Shown here one piece after another: positions 25,979 through 35,831 of a stretch of 64,000 bases of DNA. The position numbers were made by a program, and so were the translations under genes. Each line of letters opens with the position of its first letter. Positions within the stretch are counted from its first letter, which is position 1. Source of the DNA: Lysobacterales bacterium (lineage in GTDB: Bacteria; Pseudomonadota; Gammaproteobacteria; Xanthomonadales; Ahniellaceae); contig JADKHK010000003.1 in the NCBI GenBank assembly GCA_016721845.1, forward strand, positions 372,001-436,000, read 5' to 3'. The notes under the pieces are model-generated. The model worked only from the letters and a program-made list of their open reading frames with translations, was not told the origin of the DNA and did no database searches.

Positions 25979-26585
25979 GATGGTGCTCCAATCGTGTGCG
26001 CAAGGCCGTCATCGCGCGCGACAGATGGGTTTTGACGCTGCCTTCGCTGCAGGCCATGGCGCGCGCCGTGTCGGCCACGTCCAGTCCTTCCCAGACCCGC
26101 AACAGAAAAGCCTGGCGCTGCCGGTTCGGCAGCGCACGCAGCGCGAGGTCGAGCGCATCGGCCGTTTCGGCATCGGCGACATGCTGACAGGGTTGCGGCG
26201 CGCGCGGATCGGCGACATTCGCGAGCGGGTCAGCGTCCTCGTCGCGACCGACGATGCGATCGATCCAGCCGAGCCAGCGCGAACGCACCTGGTGGCGACG
26301 ATGGAAATCGAGCACGCGACTGTCGAGCACGCGGTGGAACAGGGGCGCCCAGTCGGTCGCCGGCTTGTCGCGGTAATTGCGCACGAAGGTCAACATGCAA
26401 TCCTGGACAATGTCGAGCGCGTCCTCGCGATTGCCGACACCGAATTCGGCCATGCGCAAGGCCCGGCGTTCGACGCCGCGCAGGAACGCGTCGAGCGCAT
26501 CGTGGTTGCGGGCGCCCGGCGTACCGGCACGCGGGGTCGCGGGGCGGTCGCTGTCCATCCAGTGCATCGCCAAAGTGTGGGTCAT
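25971..26585 (-). CDS. ECF-type RNA polymerase sigma factor
   Basis: 204 residues. Region 2 is read in AEFGVGNREDALDIVQDCML and FVRNYRDKPATDWAPLFHRV, and region 4 in LALRALPNRQRQAFLLRVWE, then VADTARAMACSEGSVKTHLS. It is first in the run sigma, DUF3619, small protein, DUF3106. The first ATG at 26585 is used; others at 26567 and 26558 are possible. The target genes are unknown; autoregulation of this cluster is likely. No clear ECF promoter (AAC/CGT pair) was found upstream by eye. Confidence 0.88.
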   Translation of the reverse strand: MTHTLAMHWMDSDRPATPRAGTPGARNHDALDAFLRGVERRALRMAEFGVGNREDALDIVQDCMLTFVRNYRDKPATDWAPLFHRVLDSRVLDFHRRHQVRSRWLGWIDRIVGRDEDADPLANVADPRAPQPCQHVADAETADALDLALRALPNRQRQAFLLRVWEGLDVADTARAMACSEGSVKTHLSRAMTALRTRLEHHHG

Positions 26586-27065
26586 TGTAGGGGCGCGGTG
26601 GGGATTCGAGGATCGCTAACGCCGCTCCGGAAAAACGGTTGACACGGAGCCGGACAGCCGCTCCGCCGCATTCCTGCTCGGGGCGGTTTTGCGCTGTAGT
26701 TCACAGGCAGGCCGATCCTTGTCAAGCGTCGCTCCCGATGTCTCCGTATGGCCACGGGTTTTCGGCGGCACGTCTACAACCATTTGTTTTCGTTGCTTAA
26801 ATTATTGTGGCTAGTTTTTGACCGGGCAAGCTGGAGGCCGCGTCGGGCCGCGCTCGGCGACGCTTGTTGGTGGCTCCATCCACACAGTTATCCACAGCGG
26901 CTGTGGATAAGACAGTTTCTGATATTGGATCAATTGCTTGACGCAGATTTCTCGACATGACGTGATGAGTCGTCACGACATCGATCACTGATGCGGAATT
27001 CCGGACCGATCCGGCCTGTGGAACCAACCGCTAGACTGCGCGCCCGGCCTCCGAATCGCGTCCCC
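26586..27065. other. 480-base non-coding gap with DnaA boxes before priA
   Basis: This is the longest gap in the window and divides the minus-strand sigma cluster from priA. It includes an A/T-rich stretch near 26775-26820 (TTGTTTTCGTTGC, TTAAATTATTG), a pair of perfect DnaA boxes, two GATC sites (26928, 26983) and a short palindrome at 26961-26977 (CGTGA/TCACG arms). A TTGACA at 26639 has no convincing -10 partner. I see no tRNA or small ORF with good support. Confidence 0.7.
26888..26910. promoter_or_regulatory. Two inverted perfect DnaA boxes
   Basis: TTATCCACA (26888-26896, plus strand) and its exact reverse complement TGTGGATAA (26902-26910) match the consensus DnaA box. With the flanking G/C they form 10-base arms around a CGG spacer. 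DnaA could bind both and regulate priA or be titrated here. A DNA hairpin is also possible. Confidence 0.65.
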
Positions 27066-29237
<2,172 letters not shown>

Positions 29238-29275
29238 GCGCTTGCCAGACGCGTCGCGATCGTGACACTAGGGCC

Positions 29276-30208
29276 ATGACCGATGCCCCCTACCCGCGCG
29301 ACCTGATCGGCTACGGCCGCAACCCGCCGCATGCACGCTGGCCGGGCGGCGCCCGGATCGCCGTGCAATTCGTGCTGAATTACGAAGAGGGCGGCGAGAA
29401 CTGCGTCCTGCACGGCGACGGCGGCTCCGAGCAATTCCTGTCCGAGATCATCGGTGCCGCAAGTTATCCGGATCGTCACCTGAGCATGGAGTCGATCTAC
29501 GAATACGGCGCGCGCGTCGGCGGCTGGCGGATCCTGCGCGAGTTCGAGAAACGCGCCCTGCCCCTGACTGTGTTCGGCGTGGCGATGGCGATGCAGCGCC
29601 ATCCCGAATTCATTCAGGCCTGCGCCGAAGTCGGCCACGAGATCGCGGCGCACGGCTGGCGCTGGATCCACTACCAGAACATCCCCGAGGACATCGAACG
29701 CGAGCACCTCGAACGCGCGGTCGCAATCCAGCGTGCGCTCACCGGCAGCGCGCCGCTCGGCTGGTACACCGGACGCGATTCACCGAACACGCGCCGGCTC
29801 GTGGTCGAGCACGGCGGCTTCGAGTACGACAGCGACTATTACGGCGACGATCTGCCGTTCTGGAGCCAAGTCGAGATCTCCGACGGTTCCCGCCGGCCGC
29901 ATTTGATCGTGCCGTACACGCTCGACACCAACGACATGCGCTTCGCGACACCGCAGGGCTTCAACACCGCAGCGCATTTCTTCGACTATTTGCGCGACAG
30001 TTTCGACACGCTGTACGCGGAGGGCGCGGAAACGCCGCGAATGATGTCGATCGGCATGCACTGCCGCCTGCTCGGCCGACCCGGACGCATCGTGGCGCTG
30101 CAGCGCTTCCTCGACCACATCGAGCGCCATGACCGGGTGTGGGTCTGCCGGCGCATCGACATCGCGCAACACTGGATGGAAACCCATCCGTTCGTCGCAG
30201 CGAGTTAG
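29276..30208 (+). CDS. puuE: PuuE-like allantoinase (polysaccharide-deacetylase fold)
   Basis: 310 residues. The opening YPRDLIGYGRNPPHARWPGG and IAVQFVLNYEEGGENCVLHG is the signature of the metal-independent allantoinase PuuE, a member of the polysaccharide deacetylase (NodB) fold that opens the ring of allantoin in urate breakdown. Also seen: HEIAAHGWRWIHYQN and GWYTGRDSPNTRRLV. No other purine-breakdown genes are close, so the role in urate use is from family only; other amidohydrolase substrates are possible. The stop overlaps the stop of the convergent ABC-F gene. Confidence 0.82.
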   Translation: MTDAPYPRDLIGYGRNPPHARWPGGARIAVQFVLNYEEGGENCVLHGDGGSEQFLSEIIGAASYPDRHLSMESIYEYGARVGGWRILREFEKRALPLTVFGVAMAMQRHPEFIQACAEVGHEIAAHGWRWIHYQNIPEDIEREHLERAVAIQRALTGSAPLGWYTGRDSPNTRRLVVEHGGFEYDSDYYGDDLPFWSQVEISDGSRRPHLIVPYTLDTNDMRFATPQGFNTAAHFFDYLRDSFDTLYAEGAETPRMMSIGMHCRLLGRPGRIVALQRFLDHIERHDRVWVCRRIDIAQHWMETHPFVAAS

Positions 30209-32088
30209 TTCGAGAGCGCTTCCACGGCTTCGGCGGCACCCAGCCAGCGGGCTTCGGCCTCGTCGAGCTTGCGTCGCGCCTCTGCCTGGCGCTGGGTCGC
30301 GGCGAGGACCTTGAACTTGTCCTGGTTGAAGAAGCCCGGCGCGGCGACTTCGGCATCGGCCAGCTGCATCGCCTTCTGCAACTGCTCCATATCGGCCTCG
30401 GCGGCCTTCAGGGCATCGCGCAGCGCGCGCTCCTGCTTCTTCTGGGCCTTGTCGTTCTGGCGCGGCGATCGCTCCGAATTTCCCGGTTTCGTGCTGCCCG
30501 CGTCATTGCGCGGGCCATTGCCACGGGTACTCAGCCATTTCGCGTATTCGTCGAGATCGCCGTCGAACTCGCCCACGGCACCGTCGCAGACACGGATCAA
30601 CTGGTCGCAGGTGGCACCGACGAGATGGCGGTCATGCGAGACCAGCACGACCGCGCCATCAAAATCCGACAGCGCGATTTCGAGTGCCTGGCGCATGTCG
30701 AGATCGAGATGGTTGGTCGGTTCGTCGAGCAGCAGCAGGTTGGGCTTGCGATACACGACCATCGCCAGCGCGAGCCGGGCCTTCTCGCCGCCGGAAAAGG
30801 GTGCGACCGATTCGAACACGCGGTCGCCGACGAAGTTGAAGCTGCCGAGGACACTGCGCAGTTCCTGTTCGCCCTTCTTCGGGTCGAGCAGCTTGAAGTG
30901 TTCGAGCGGCGACAGGTTCGGATGCAACTGCTCGAGCTGATGCTGCGCGAAATAGCCGACGCGCAGATCCGGATGGCGGGTCATCTCGCCGTCGCGGATG
31001 TCGAGCTCGCCGGCCAGCAGCTTGACCAGAGTCGACTTGCCCTCGCCATTCGGGCCGACCAGCCCGATGCGCTGGCCCGGTTCGAGACTGAGCTTGATGC
31101 GCGAGAGCACGGTGCGTTCGCCATAACCGACCGCGGCATCGTGCAGGCGGATGAGGGGCGAGGGCAACCGGTCCGGCTGCGGGAAATCGAAGCTGAATTC
31201 GCTGTCGGCCATGACCGGCGCGACCAGCTTGATGCGCTCGATCATCTTGACGCGCGACTGCGCCTGGCGCGCCTTCGCGGCACTGGCTTTGAAGCGATCG
31301 ACGAAACTCTGCAGGTGCGCGATCGTGCGTTGCTGTGCGGCCGACACGGCCGCCTGCTGCGCCAGACGATCGGCGCGCAGGCGTTCGAATTGCGAATAGT
31401 TGCCGGTGTACAGCGTGGCCTTGCTCTCGGCCAGATGCAGGGTATGGGTGCACACGGCGTCGAGGAATTCGCGGTCATGCGAGATCAGCAGCAGCGTGCC
31501 TTCATAGGCCAGCAGCCAGTTCTGCAGCCAGACCACGGCATCGATGTCGAGATGGTTGGTCGGTTCGTCGAGCAGCAGCAGGTCGGCGCGCGTCATCAGC
31601 ACGCGTGCCAGATTCAGGCGCATGCGCCAGCCGCCGGAGAACGAATCGACCGGGTTGTTGATGGTGTCCGGCTTGAAGCCGAGGCCGTCGAGCATGCGCG
31701 CCGCGCGCGCCGCCGCGGCATAGCCGCCGATCGCGTGCAGGCGTTCGTGGCCATGACCGATGCGGTCGGCGTCGTGCACGATTTCGGCCTCGCGCAGATC
31801 CGCCTCGACCGCGCGCAACTCGGCATCGCCGTCGAGCACGTACTCGATCGCCGGCGCCGTGGTGTGCGGCATCTCCTGCGCGACCGACGCGATCAGCAGG
31901 TTGCGCGGCAGCGATACGTCACCTTGATCGGCCGAAATCTCGCCCTGGATCAAGGCGAACAGGCTGGACTTGCCGGTGCCGTTGCGACCGACGAAACCGA
32001 CACGCTGGCCACGGTGGATGGTCGCGGACAAGCCATCGATGAGCACCCGCGGCCCACGCCGCAGGCGAAGATTGGAGAAACTGAGCAT
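30205..32088 (-). CDS. ABC-F family ATPase (YheS-like)
   Basis: 627 residues with two ATPase domains and no membrane segment. Domain 1: Walker A GRNGTGKSS, signature FSGGWRMRLNLARVL, Walker B LLLLDEPTNHLD. Domain 2: Walker A GPNGEGKST, signature FSGGEKARLALAMVV, Walker B LLLLDEPTNHLD. Between them lies the charged linker of ABC-F proteins, and the C-terminal tail (about 530-627) is a basic, coiled-coil-like region rich in Lys, Glu and Ala. ABC-F proteins act on the ribosome rather than in transport. Length and tail fit the YheS branch better than EttA. Confidence 0.92.
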   Translation of the reverse strand: MLSFSNLRLRRGPRVLIDGLSATIHRGQRVGFVGRNGTGKSSLFALIQGEISADQGDVSLPRNLLIASVAQEMPHTTAPAIEYVLDGDAELRAVEADLREAEIVHDADRIGHGHERLHAIGGYAAAARAARMLDGLGFKPDTINNPVDSFSGGWRMRLNLARVLMTRADLLLLDEPTNHLDIDAVVWLQNWLLAYEGTLLLISHDREFLDAVCTHTLHLAESKATLYTGNYSQFERLRADRLAQQAAVSAAQQRTIAHLQSFVDRFKASAAKARQAQSRVKMIERIKLVAPVMADSEFSFDFPQPDRLPSPLIRLHDAAVGYGERTVLSRIKLSLEPGQRIGLVGPNGEGKSTLVKLLAGELDIRDGEMTRHPDLRVGYFAQHQLEQLHPNLSPLEHFKLLDPKKGEQELRSVLGSFNFVGDRVFESVAPFSGGEKARLALAMVVYRKPNLLLLDEPTNHLDLDMRQALEIALSDFDGAVVLVSHDRHLVGATCDQLIRVCDGAVGEFDGDLDEYAKWLSTRGNGPRNDAGSTKPGNSERSPRQNDKAQKKQERALRDALKAAEADMEQLQKAMQLADAEVAAPGFFNQDKFKVLAATQRQAEARRKLDEAEARWLGAAEAVEALSN

Positions 32089-32097
32089 GGACGTAGT

Positions 32098-33165
32098 CTA
32101 GCGGGCCGTGCCTGAATCACGATGGCCTGATACCGCTGGACCTTGGCGATAGTGACCGGGCGTCACGCCGGTCCAGCGCCTGAAGCAGCGCGCGAAGTTG
32201 CTGGCATCGGCGTAGCCGAGGCGTTCGGCGATGCGCTCGATCGGCAGGTCGGTATCGCGCAGCCAGAAGCGGGCGCGCTCGCTGCGCAGTTCGTCGCCCA
32301 GTGCACGCAGGCTATGGCCTTCGTCGGCCAGGCGCCGGAACAGGCTGCGGGTGGACAGATGCAGTTGCGCGGCGATCTCCTCCGCGCCCGGCAGGCGATC
32401 GGCACTGTCGGCCAGCAGCATGCGCACGCGTTCGCCGACGCGCCGGCGCTGCTGATGGGCTTCGAGCAGGCGCGCGCACTCTGCCGCAGCGCGGGCGTGA
32501 CTGCGGGCATCGGCGGTGAGGCAACTTCGCGCCAGCAGTTCGGCCGGGAATTGCAGGCGCAGCACATCGCCGCGGACGAAGTGCACCGTCCCTTCGAGAT
32601 GGTCGCGATAGCGTTCCAGCCAAGCTGGCGCCAGTCCCGGCACGCGATAACACGCGTCACGCATGCTGGTGCCGGACAGCGATTGCAGGACGCGTTCGAT
32701 GATCACCAGCATCGCGTCGAACACGAAGCCGCGCGCCTCGCCCAGATCGAGCGCATCGGTGATCGACAGCTCGCCGCCGGCACGCGTCGGCCGCCAGTCG
32801 AAACGCAGCGCGCGGGTACGCAGCGGTGCGAAGCGCGCGATCGTCTGCAGCGCTTCCTCCAGGGTGCCGCTCGCAAAGGCCGCGCTGCCGACCAGACCAT
32901 GCGTATGGGTTTGCGCGGCGGCACCGAGCTCGAGCCCGAGCCAGGGCGTCGCGGTCGCCGTCAACGCCGCAGCCATCCATTCGCGCGCCGGCGCCAGCGG
33001 CAACATCGCGTCCTCGTCGCGAATCGGCGCCCGGGAGGCCTGCAACAGGGCCGGAATCTCGACAGCACGCCGTGCCAGCACCGCCCCGAGCACGCGCAGA
33101 TAGATGGGATGGAACGCGGGTGCGTTGGCGCCCGTCGTCGTGTCGCGACGCCCGCCGGCGCGCAT
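32098..33165 (-). CDS. AraC-family transcriptional regulator
   Basis: 355 residues. The N-terminal two thirds is an arabinose-binding-like sensor domain of the PF12625 type (LGLELGAAAQTHTHGLVGSA, FASGTLEEALQTIARFAPLR). The C-terminal domain has two helix-turn-helices (EEIAAQLHLSTRSLFRRLAD and IERIAERLGYADASNFARCF, then RRWTGVTPGHYR). It lies 6 bases behind a small membrane-protein gene and points away from an alkB-type gene; AraC regulators of this branch often control alkane oxidation genes, so it is the likely activator of alkB. That link is inference. Confidence 0.9.
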   Translation of the reverse strand: MRAGGRRDTTTGANAPAFHPIYLRVLGAVLARRAVEIPALLQASRAPIRDEDAMLPLAPAREWMAAALTATATPWLGLELGAAAQTHTHGLVGSAAFASGTLEEALQTIARFAPLRTRALRFDWRPTRAGGELSITDALDLGEARGFVFDAMLVIIERVLQSLSGTSMRDACYRVPGLAPAWLERYRDHLEGTVHFVRGDVLRLQFPAELLARSCLTADARSHARAAAECARLLEAHQQRRRVGERVRMLLADSADRLPGAEEIAAQLHLSTRSLFRRLADEGHSLRALGDELRSERARFWLRDTDLPIERIAERLGYADASNFARCFRRWTGVTPGHYRQGPAVSGHRDSGTAR

Positions 33166-33171
33166 CGTCGC

Positions 33172-33351
33172 TCAGTCCGACTTCTTCACGAGCGGATCGA
33201 GGAAAACGATCAGAAAGGTCGCCACCGGCCCAAGCAACAGCGACAACAGCCACCAGTTCAGGCCACTGCGGCCCTTGCCTTGCGCCAGTCCGGCATTGAC
33301 CAGGGACAGCGTGCCCCAGCCGACGAAGTAGGAACCGTTGCTCATGTCCAT
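33172..33351 (-). CDS. Small membrane protein of unknown function
   Basis: 59 residues from the ATG at 33351 (33345 is an alternative). It has two hydrophobic stretches, SYFVGWGTLSLVNAGLAQGK and WWLLSLLLGPVATFLIVFLD, ending in a charged tail (PLVKKSD). The second stretch with LGPVATFLIVF resembles the short membrane proteins often linked to phospholipase_D-nuclease N-terminal or DUF families. It sits between the AraC regulator (6 bases) and the divergent alkB gene, so it is probably co-transcribed with the regulator. No function can be assigned. Confidence 0.7.
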   Translation of the reverse strand: MDMSNGSYFVGWGTLSLVNAGLAQGKGRSGLNWWLLSLLLGPVATFLIVFLDPLVKKSD

Positions 33352-33509
33352 GACCTGCACTCCGACGGGAAACTGCGCCCGATCATGCGCGGCGTCCGGA
33401 CGCCCGGCAAGCAGATTTGGCAGAAAATGACGAATCGTTGGCGGATGCATCGGTGTTTCGACGTCCTTGTTCCTTTCAAGCTGATGCGGTCCCGAATTGC
33501 GAGCCCGCC

Positions 33510-34673
33510 ATGAGCGCTGTCATCGAATCCATGCCCTACCGTGATCGCAAACGCGCCACCTGGCTGCTGTCGATGGCGGTGCCCCTGCTCGCTGCGGCCG
33601 GCCCTCTGCTGTATCTCGCAAGCGCAGCAGCATGGACCTTGTGGCTGCCGGTGCTGCTCGTCTACATCGGCCTGCCGATCGCCGACCTGCTGGTCGGCGA
33701 GGACCGCAGCAACCCGCCGGAATCGGCGATGGCCGGCCTGGATGCCGATCGCTACTACCGCATGATCGCGTGGATGATGGTGCCGCTGCTGTGGGTCGCC
33801 TTCGTGTTCGCAGCCTGGTTCGTCATGCGTCACGACTTGCCGCTCCACGGCCTGATCGCGGCGACAATCGCGACCGGCGTGGTCGGCGGGTTCTGCATCA
33901 ACATCGGCCATGAGCTCGGACACAAGCGCGGCGCGTTCGAGCGCTGGCTGGCGAAGCTGGTGCTGGCACCGACCGGCTATGGTCATTTCCACGTCGAACA
34001 CAACCGCGGCCACCATCGCGACGTCGCCACGCCGGACGACCCGGCCTCGTCGCGCATGGGCGAATCGATCTACGCCTTCGTCGTCCGCGAAATCCCCGGT
34101 GCATGGCGACGCGCCTGGCGGCTCGAACGCGAACGCATGCAGGGTCTGGGCCGCTCCCGCTTCAGCCTGCACAACGACATCGTGCAGACCAGCCTGATCA
34201 CGCTCGCCTTGTGGACGACGCTGATCGCGTGGCTCGGCATCGGCGTGCTGCCCTTCCTGATCGCGGCCTCGTTTTGGGCCAACTTCCAGCTCACCAGCGC
34301 CAACTACATCGAACACTACGGCATCGCCCGCAAGCGCCTGCCGAACGGCCGCTACGAACCCTGCAAGCCCGAGCATTCCTGGAACAGCAACCACCTGGTT
34401 TCGAATTGGGCGCTGTTCCACCTGCAACGCCATTCCGACCATCACGCGAATGCCACCCGGCGCTACCAGTGCCTGCGCCATTTCGACGAGGCACCGCAAT
34501 TGCCGACCGGCTATTTCGGCATGTTCCTGTTGTCCTATGTGCCGCCACTGTGGTTCCGGGTGATGGACCCGCGCCTGCTCGCAATGGTCGGCCGCGATCC
34601 GGAGCGGATCAACGCACAACCCTCACAACGTCAGCACTTGTTCGCACGGCACGGACTGGCCGCACCACCCTGA
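33510..34673 (+). CDS. alkB: AlkB-type alkane 1-monooxygenase
   Basis: 387 residues. It is a membrane di-iron hydroxylase for the terminal carbon of n-alkanes. All histidine motifs are present: HELGHK, HNRGHHRD, NYIEHYG and LQRHSDHHA, the third being the AlkB-specific signature, with about six membrane helices. The ATG at 33510 is used; a further 31 codons upstream are not AlkB-like. It needs rubredoxin and rubredoxin reductase, neither of which is encoded beside it. It is divergent from a small protein and AraC regulator. Fatty-acid or other medium-chain hydroxylation cannot be excluded. Confidence 0.93.
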   Translation: MSAVIESMPYRDRKRATWLLSMAVPLLAAAGPLLYLASAAAWTLWLPVLLVYIGLPIADLLVGEDRSNPPESAMAGLDADRYYRMIAWMMVPLLWVAFVFAAWFVMRHDLPLHGLIAATIATGVVGGFCINIGHELGHKRGAFERWLAKLVLAPTGYGHFHVEHNRGHHRDVATPDDPASSRMGESIYAFVVREIPGAWRRAWRLERERMQGLGRSRFSLHNDIVQTSLITLALWTTLIAWLGIGVLPFLIAASFWANFQLTSANYIEHYGIARKRLPNGRYEPCKPEHSWNSNHLVSNWALFHLQRHSDHHANATRRYQCLRHFDEAPQLPTGYFGMFLLSYVPPLWFRVMDPRLLAMVGRDPERINAQPSQRQHLFARHGLAAPP

Positions 34674-34676
34674 CCG

Positions 34677-35831
34677 TCAGGGCGATGTGGTCCGCCAAAG
34701 CCCGTCGCGCTCGATGATGGCCGTCAGCGCCCGCGTGAACTTCTCCGCGTCGGCGCGGCCGAGATGCGACCACTCGGGCGTGTTCAGGCCCTGCAGCTCG
34801 GCGTGGTCTTCGAAGTGGATGCCCCGCGCACCGCTGCGTTCGAGCAACACGTCCCAGGTGCGTTCGCGCGGAAAGTCGCGGCGTTCGTTGTCGAGGTAGG
34901 GGCCACTGCTCGGCGCACGCACGAACAGCACGGGGACGCCACGGTCGCGCAAGATATGCACCGCGGCGACCGCTCGCGCGATCTGTGCGTCGATCGTCTG
35001 CCAGTGCGCCTCGATCTTGGCGGGGTCGGTCGCCGCCGGCATGAAGTTCTGCATCCAGATCGACTGCACGATCGCGAGATACGCGGGATCGTGCTCGACT
35101 TTGTCCCACATCCAGCTGGCGCGGTCGGCGCCGCTCTCCTGCAACTTGCGCACCGCAACGCGCTCGCGCACGCCGTCGCGCGGCGGCCACGGCTGGCGCT
35201 TGAGCACGGTGAACAGCGCGAAGTCGGCGTCGCTGTAGTACGCCAGGTTCGGTTCCAGCCAGTGCATCGACAGCCATTCGCTGGCACGCTGCGACAGCGT
35301 CTCGGTGTGCACGTAATCGACGACACCGTGGCGAAAACCCCGCCCCGTGAAGAACAGGCCGGGCGTCACGCCGACCATGAGCTTGCCGCGAAAGTCCTGG
35401 TCCTTCGCCAGATCCTCCAGCACGTTCATCGGCGAGGTGCCTTCCAGCGCGAGCTGGATCGGGCGGGCACCGGTGGCCTGCTGCCATGGGTCGAGCTGCA
35501 CGTCGAACAGCAGTCGCGAGGATCCGATGACGACGGTGGCGTCGTGGTCGCCGTGGTCGATGCGGCGACGCTGGATCGTCCATTGCCCGTCGCTGTTGCG
35601 ATAACCGGGGCGGGCGCCGAAGTCGCGCCAGTACATTTCCCACGCGATCAGGGCGCAGACACCCAGGACCAACGCGGTGATCCAGGTCACGCCGAGGTTC
35701 AGGCTCGGCAACGGTCGCTCCACATAGGCATCGACCACATCCGGATCATCGCCGGGCTGGCCCGGACGCATCAGCGCCGCGCCATCGACCAGTCGGCGTT
35801 CGCGATCAGAACTGGAAGTAGATGAAGGCAT
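34677..35831 (-). CDS. SGNH-like envelope protein paired with MBOAT acyltransferase
   Basis: 384 residues. One membrane helix near residues 46-68 (TWITALVLGVCALIAWEMYW) is followed by a periplasmic domain with VVIGSSRLLFDVQ (the GxS-type nucleophile strand of SGNH/AlgJ-like proteins) and near the end TPEWSHLGRADAEKF, where the His would close the active site. Such proteins take acyl groups from an MBOAT partner to a polysaccharide or other envelope target. The start at 35831 has an AGGGGGG ribosome site 5 bases before it and overlaps the MBOAT gene by 26 bases; 35855 and 35771 are alternatives. No polysaccharide genes adjoin, so the acceptor is unknown. Confidence 0.75.
   Translation of the reverse strand: MPSSTSSSDRERRLVDGAALMRPGQPGDDPDVVDAYVERPLPSLNLGVTWITALVLGVCALIAWEMYWRDFGARPGYRNSDGQWTIQRRRIDHGDHDATVVIGSSRLLFDVQLDPWQQATGARPIQLALEGTSPMNVLEDLAKDQDFRGKLMVGVTPGLFFTGRGFRHGVVDYVHTETLSQRASEWLSMHWLEPNLAYYSDADFALFTVLKRQPWPPRDGVRERVAVRKLQESGADRASWMWDKVEHDPAYLAIVQSIWMQNFMPAATDPAKIEAHWQTIDAQIARAVAAVHILRDRGVPVLFVRAPSSGPYLDNERRDFPRERTWDVLLERSGARGIHFEDHAELQGLNTPEWSHLGRADAEKFTRALTAIIERDGLWRTTSP

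Noticed and set aside
26639..26644. TTGACA box upstream of the sigma cluster and priA
   Set aside because: No -10 element was seen at a proper distance on either strand.
26586..27065. Possible chromosome origin (oriC)
   Set aside because: Only two DnaA boxes are clear, and dnaA, dnaN, gidA or rpmH are not near. A regulatory or titration site fits better.
29276..30208. A purine or urate degradation cluster
   Set aside because: Only the PuuE-like gene is present; its neighbours are priA and an ABC-F gene.
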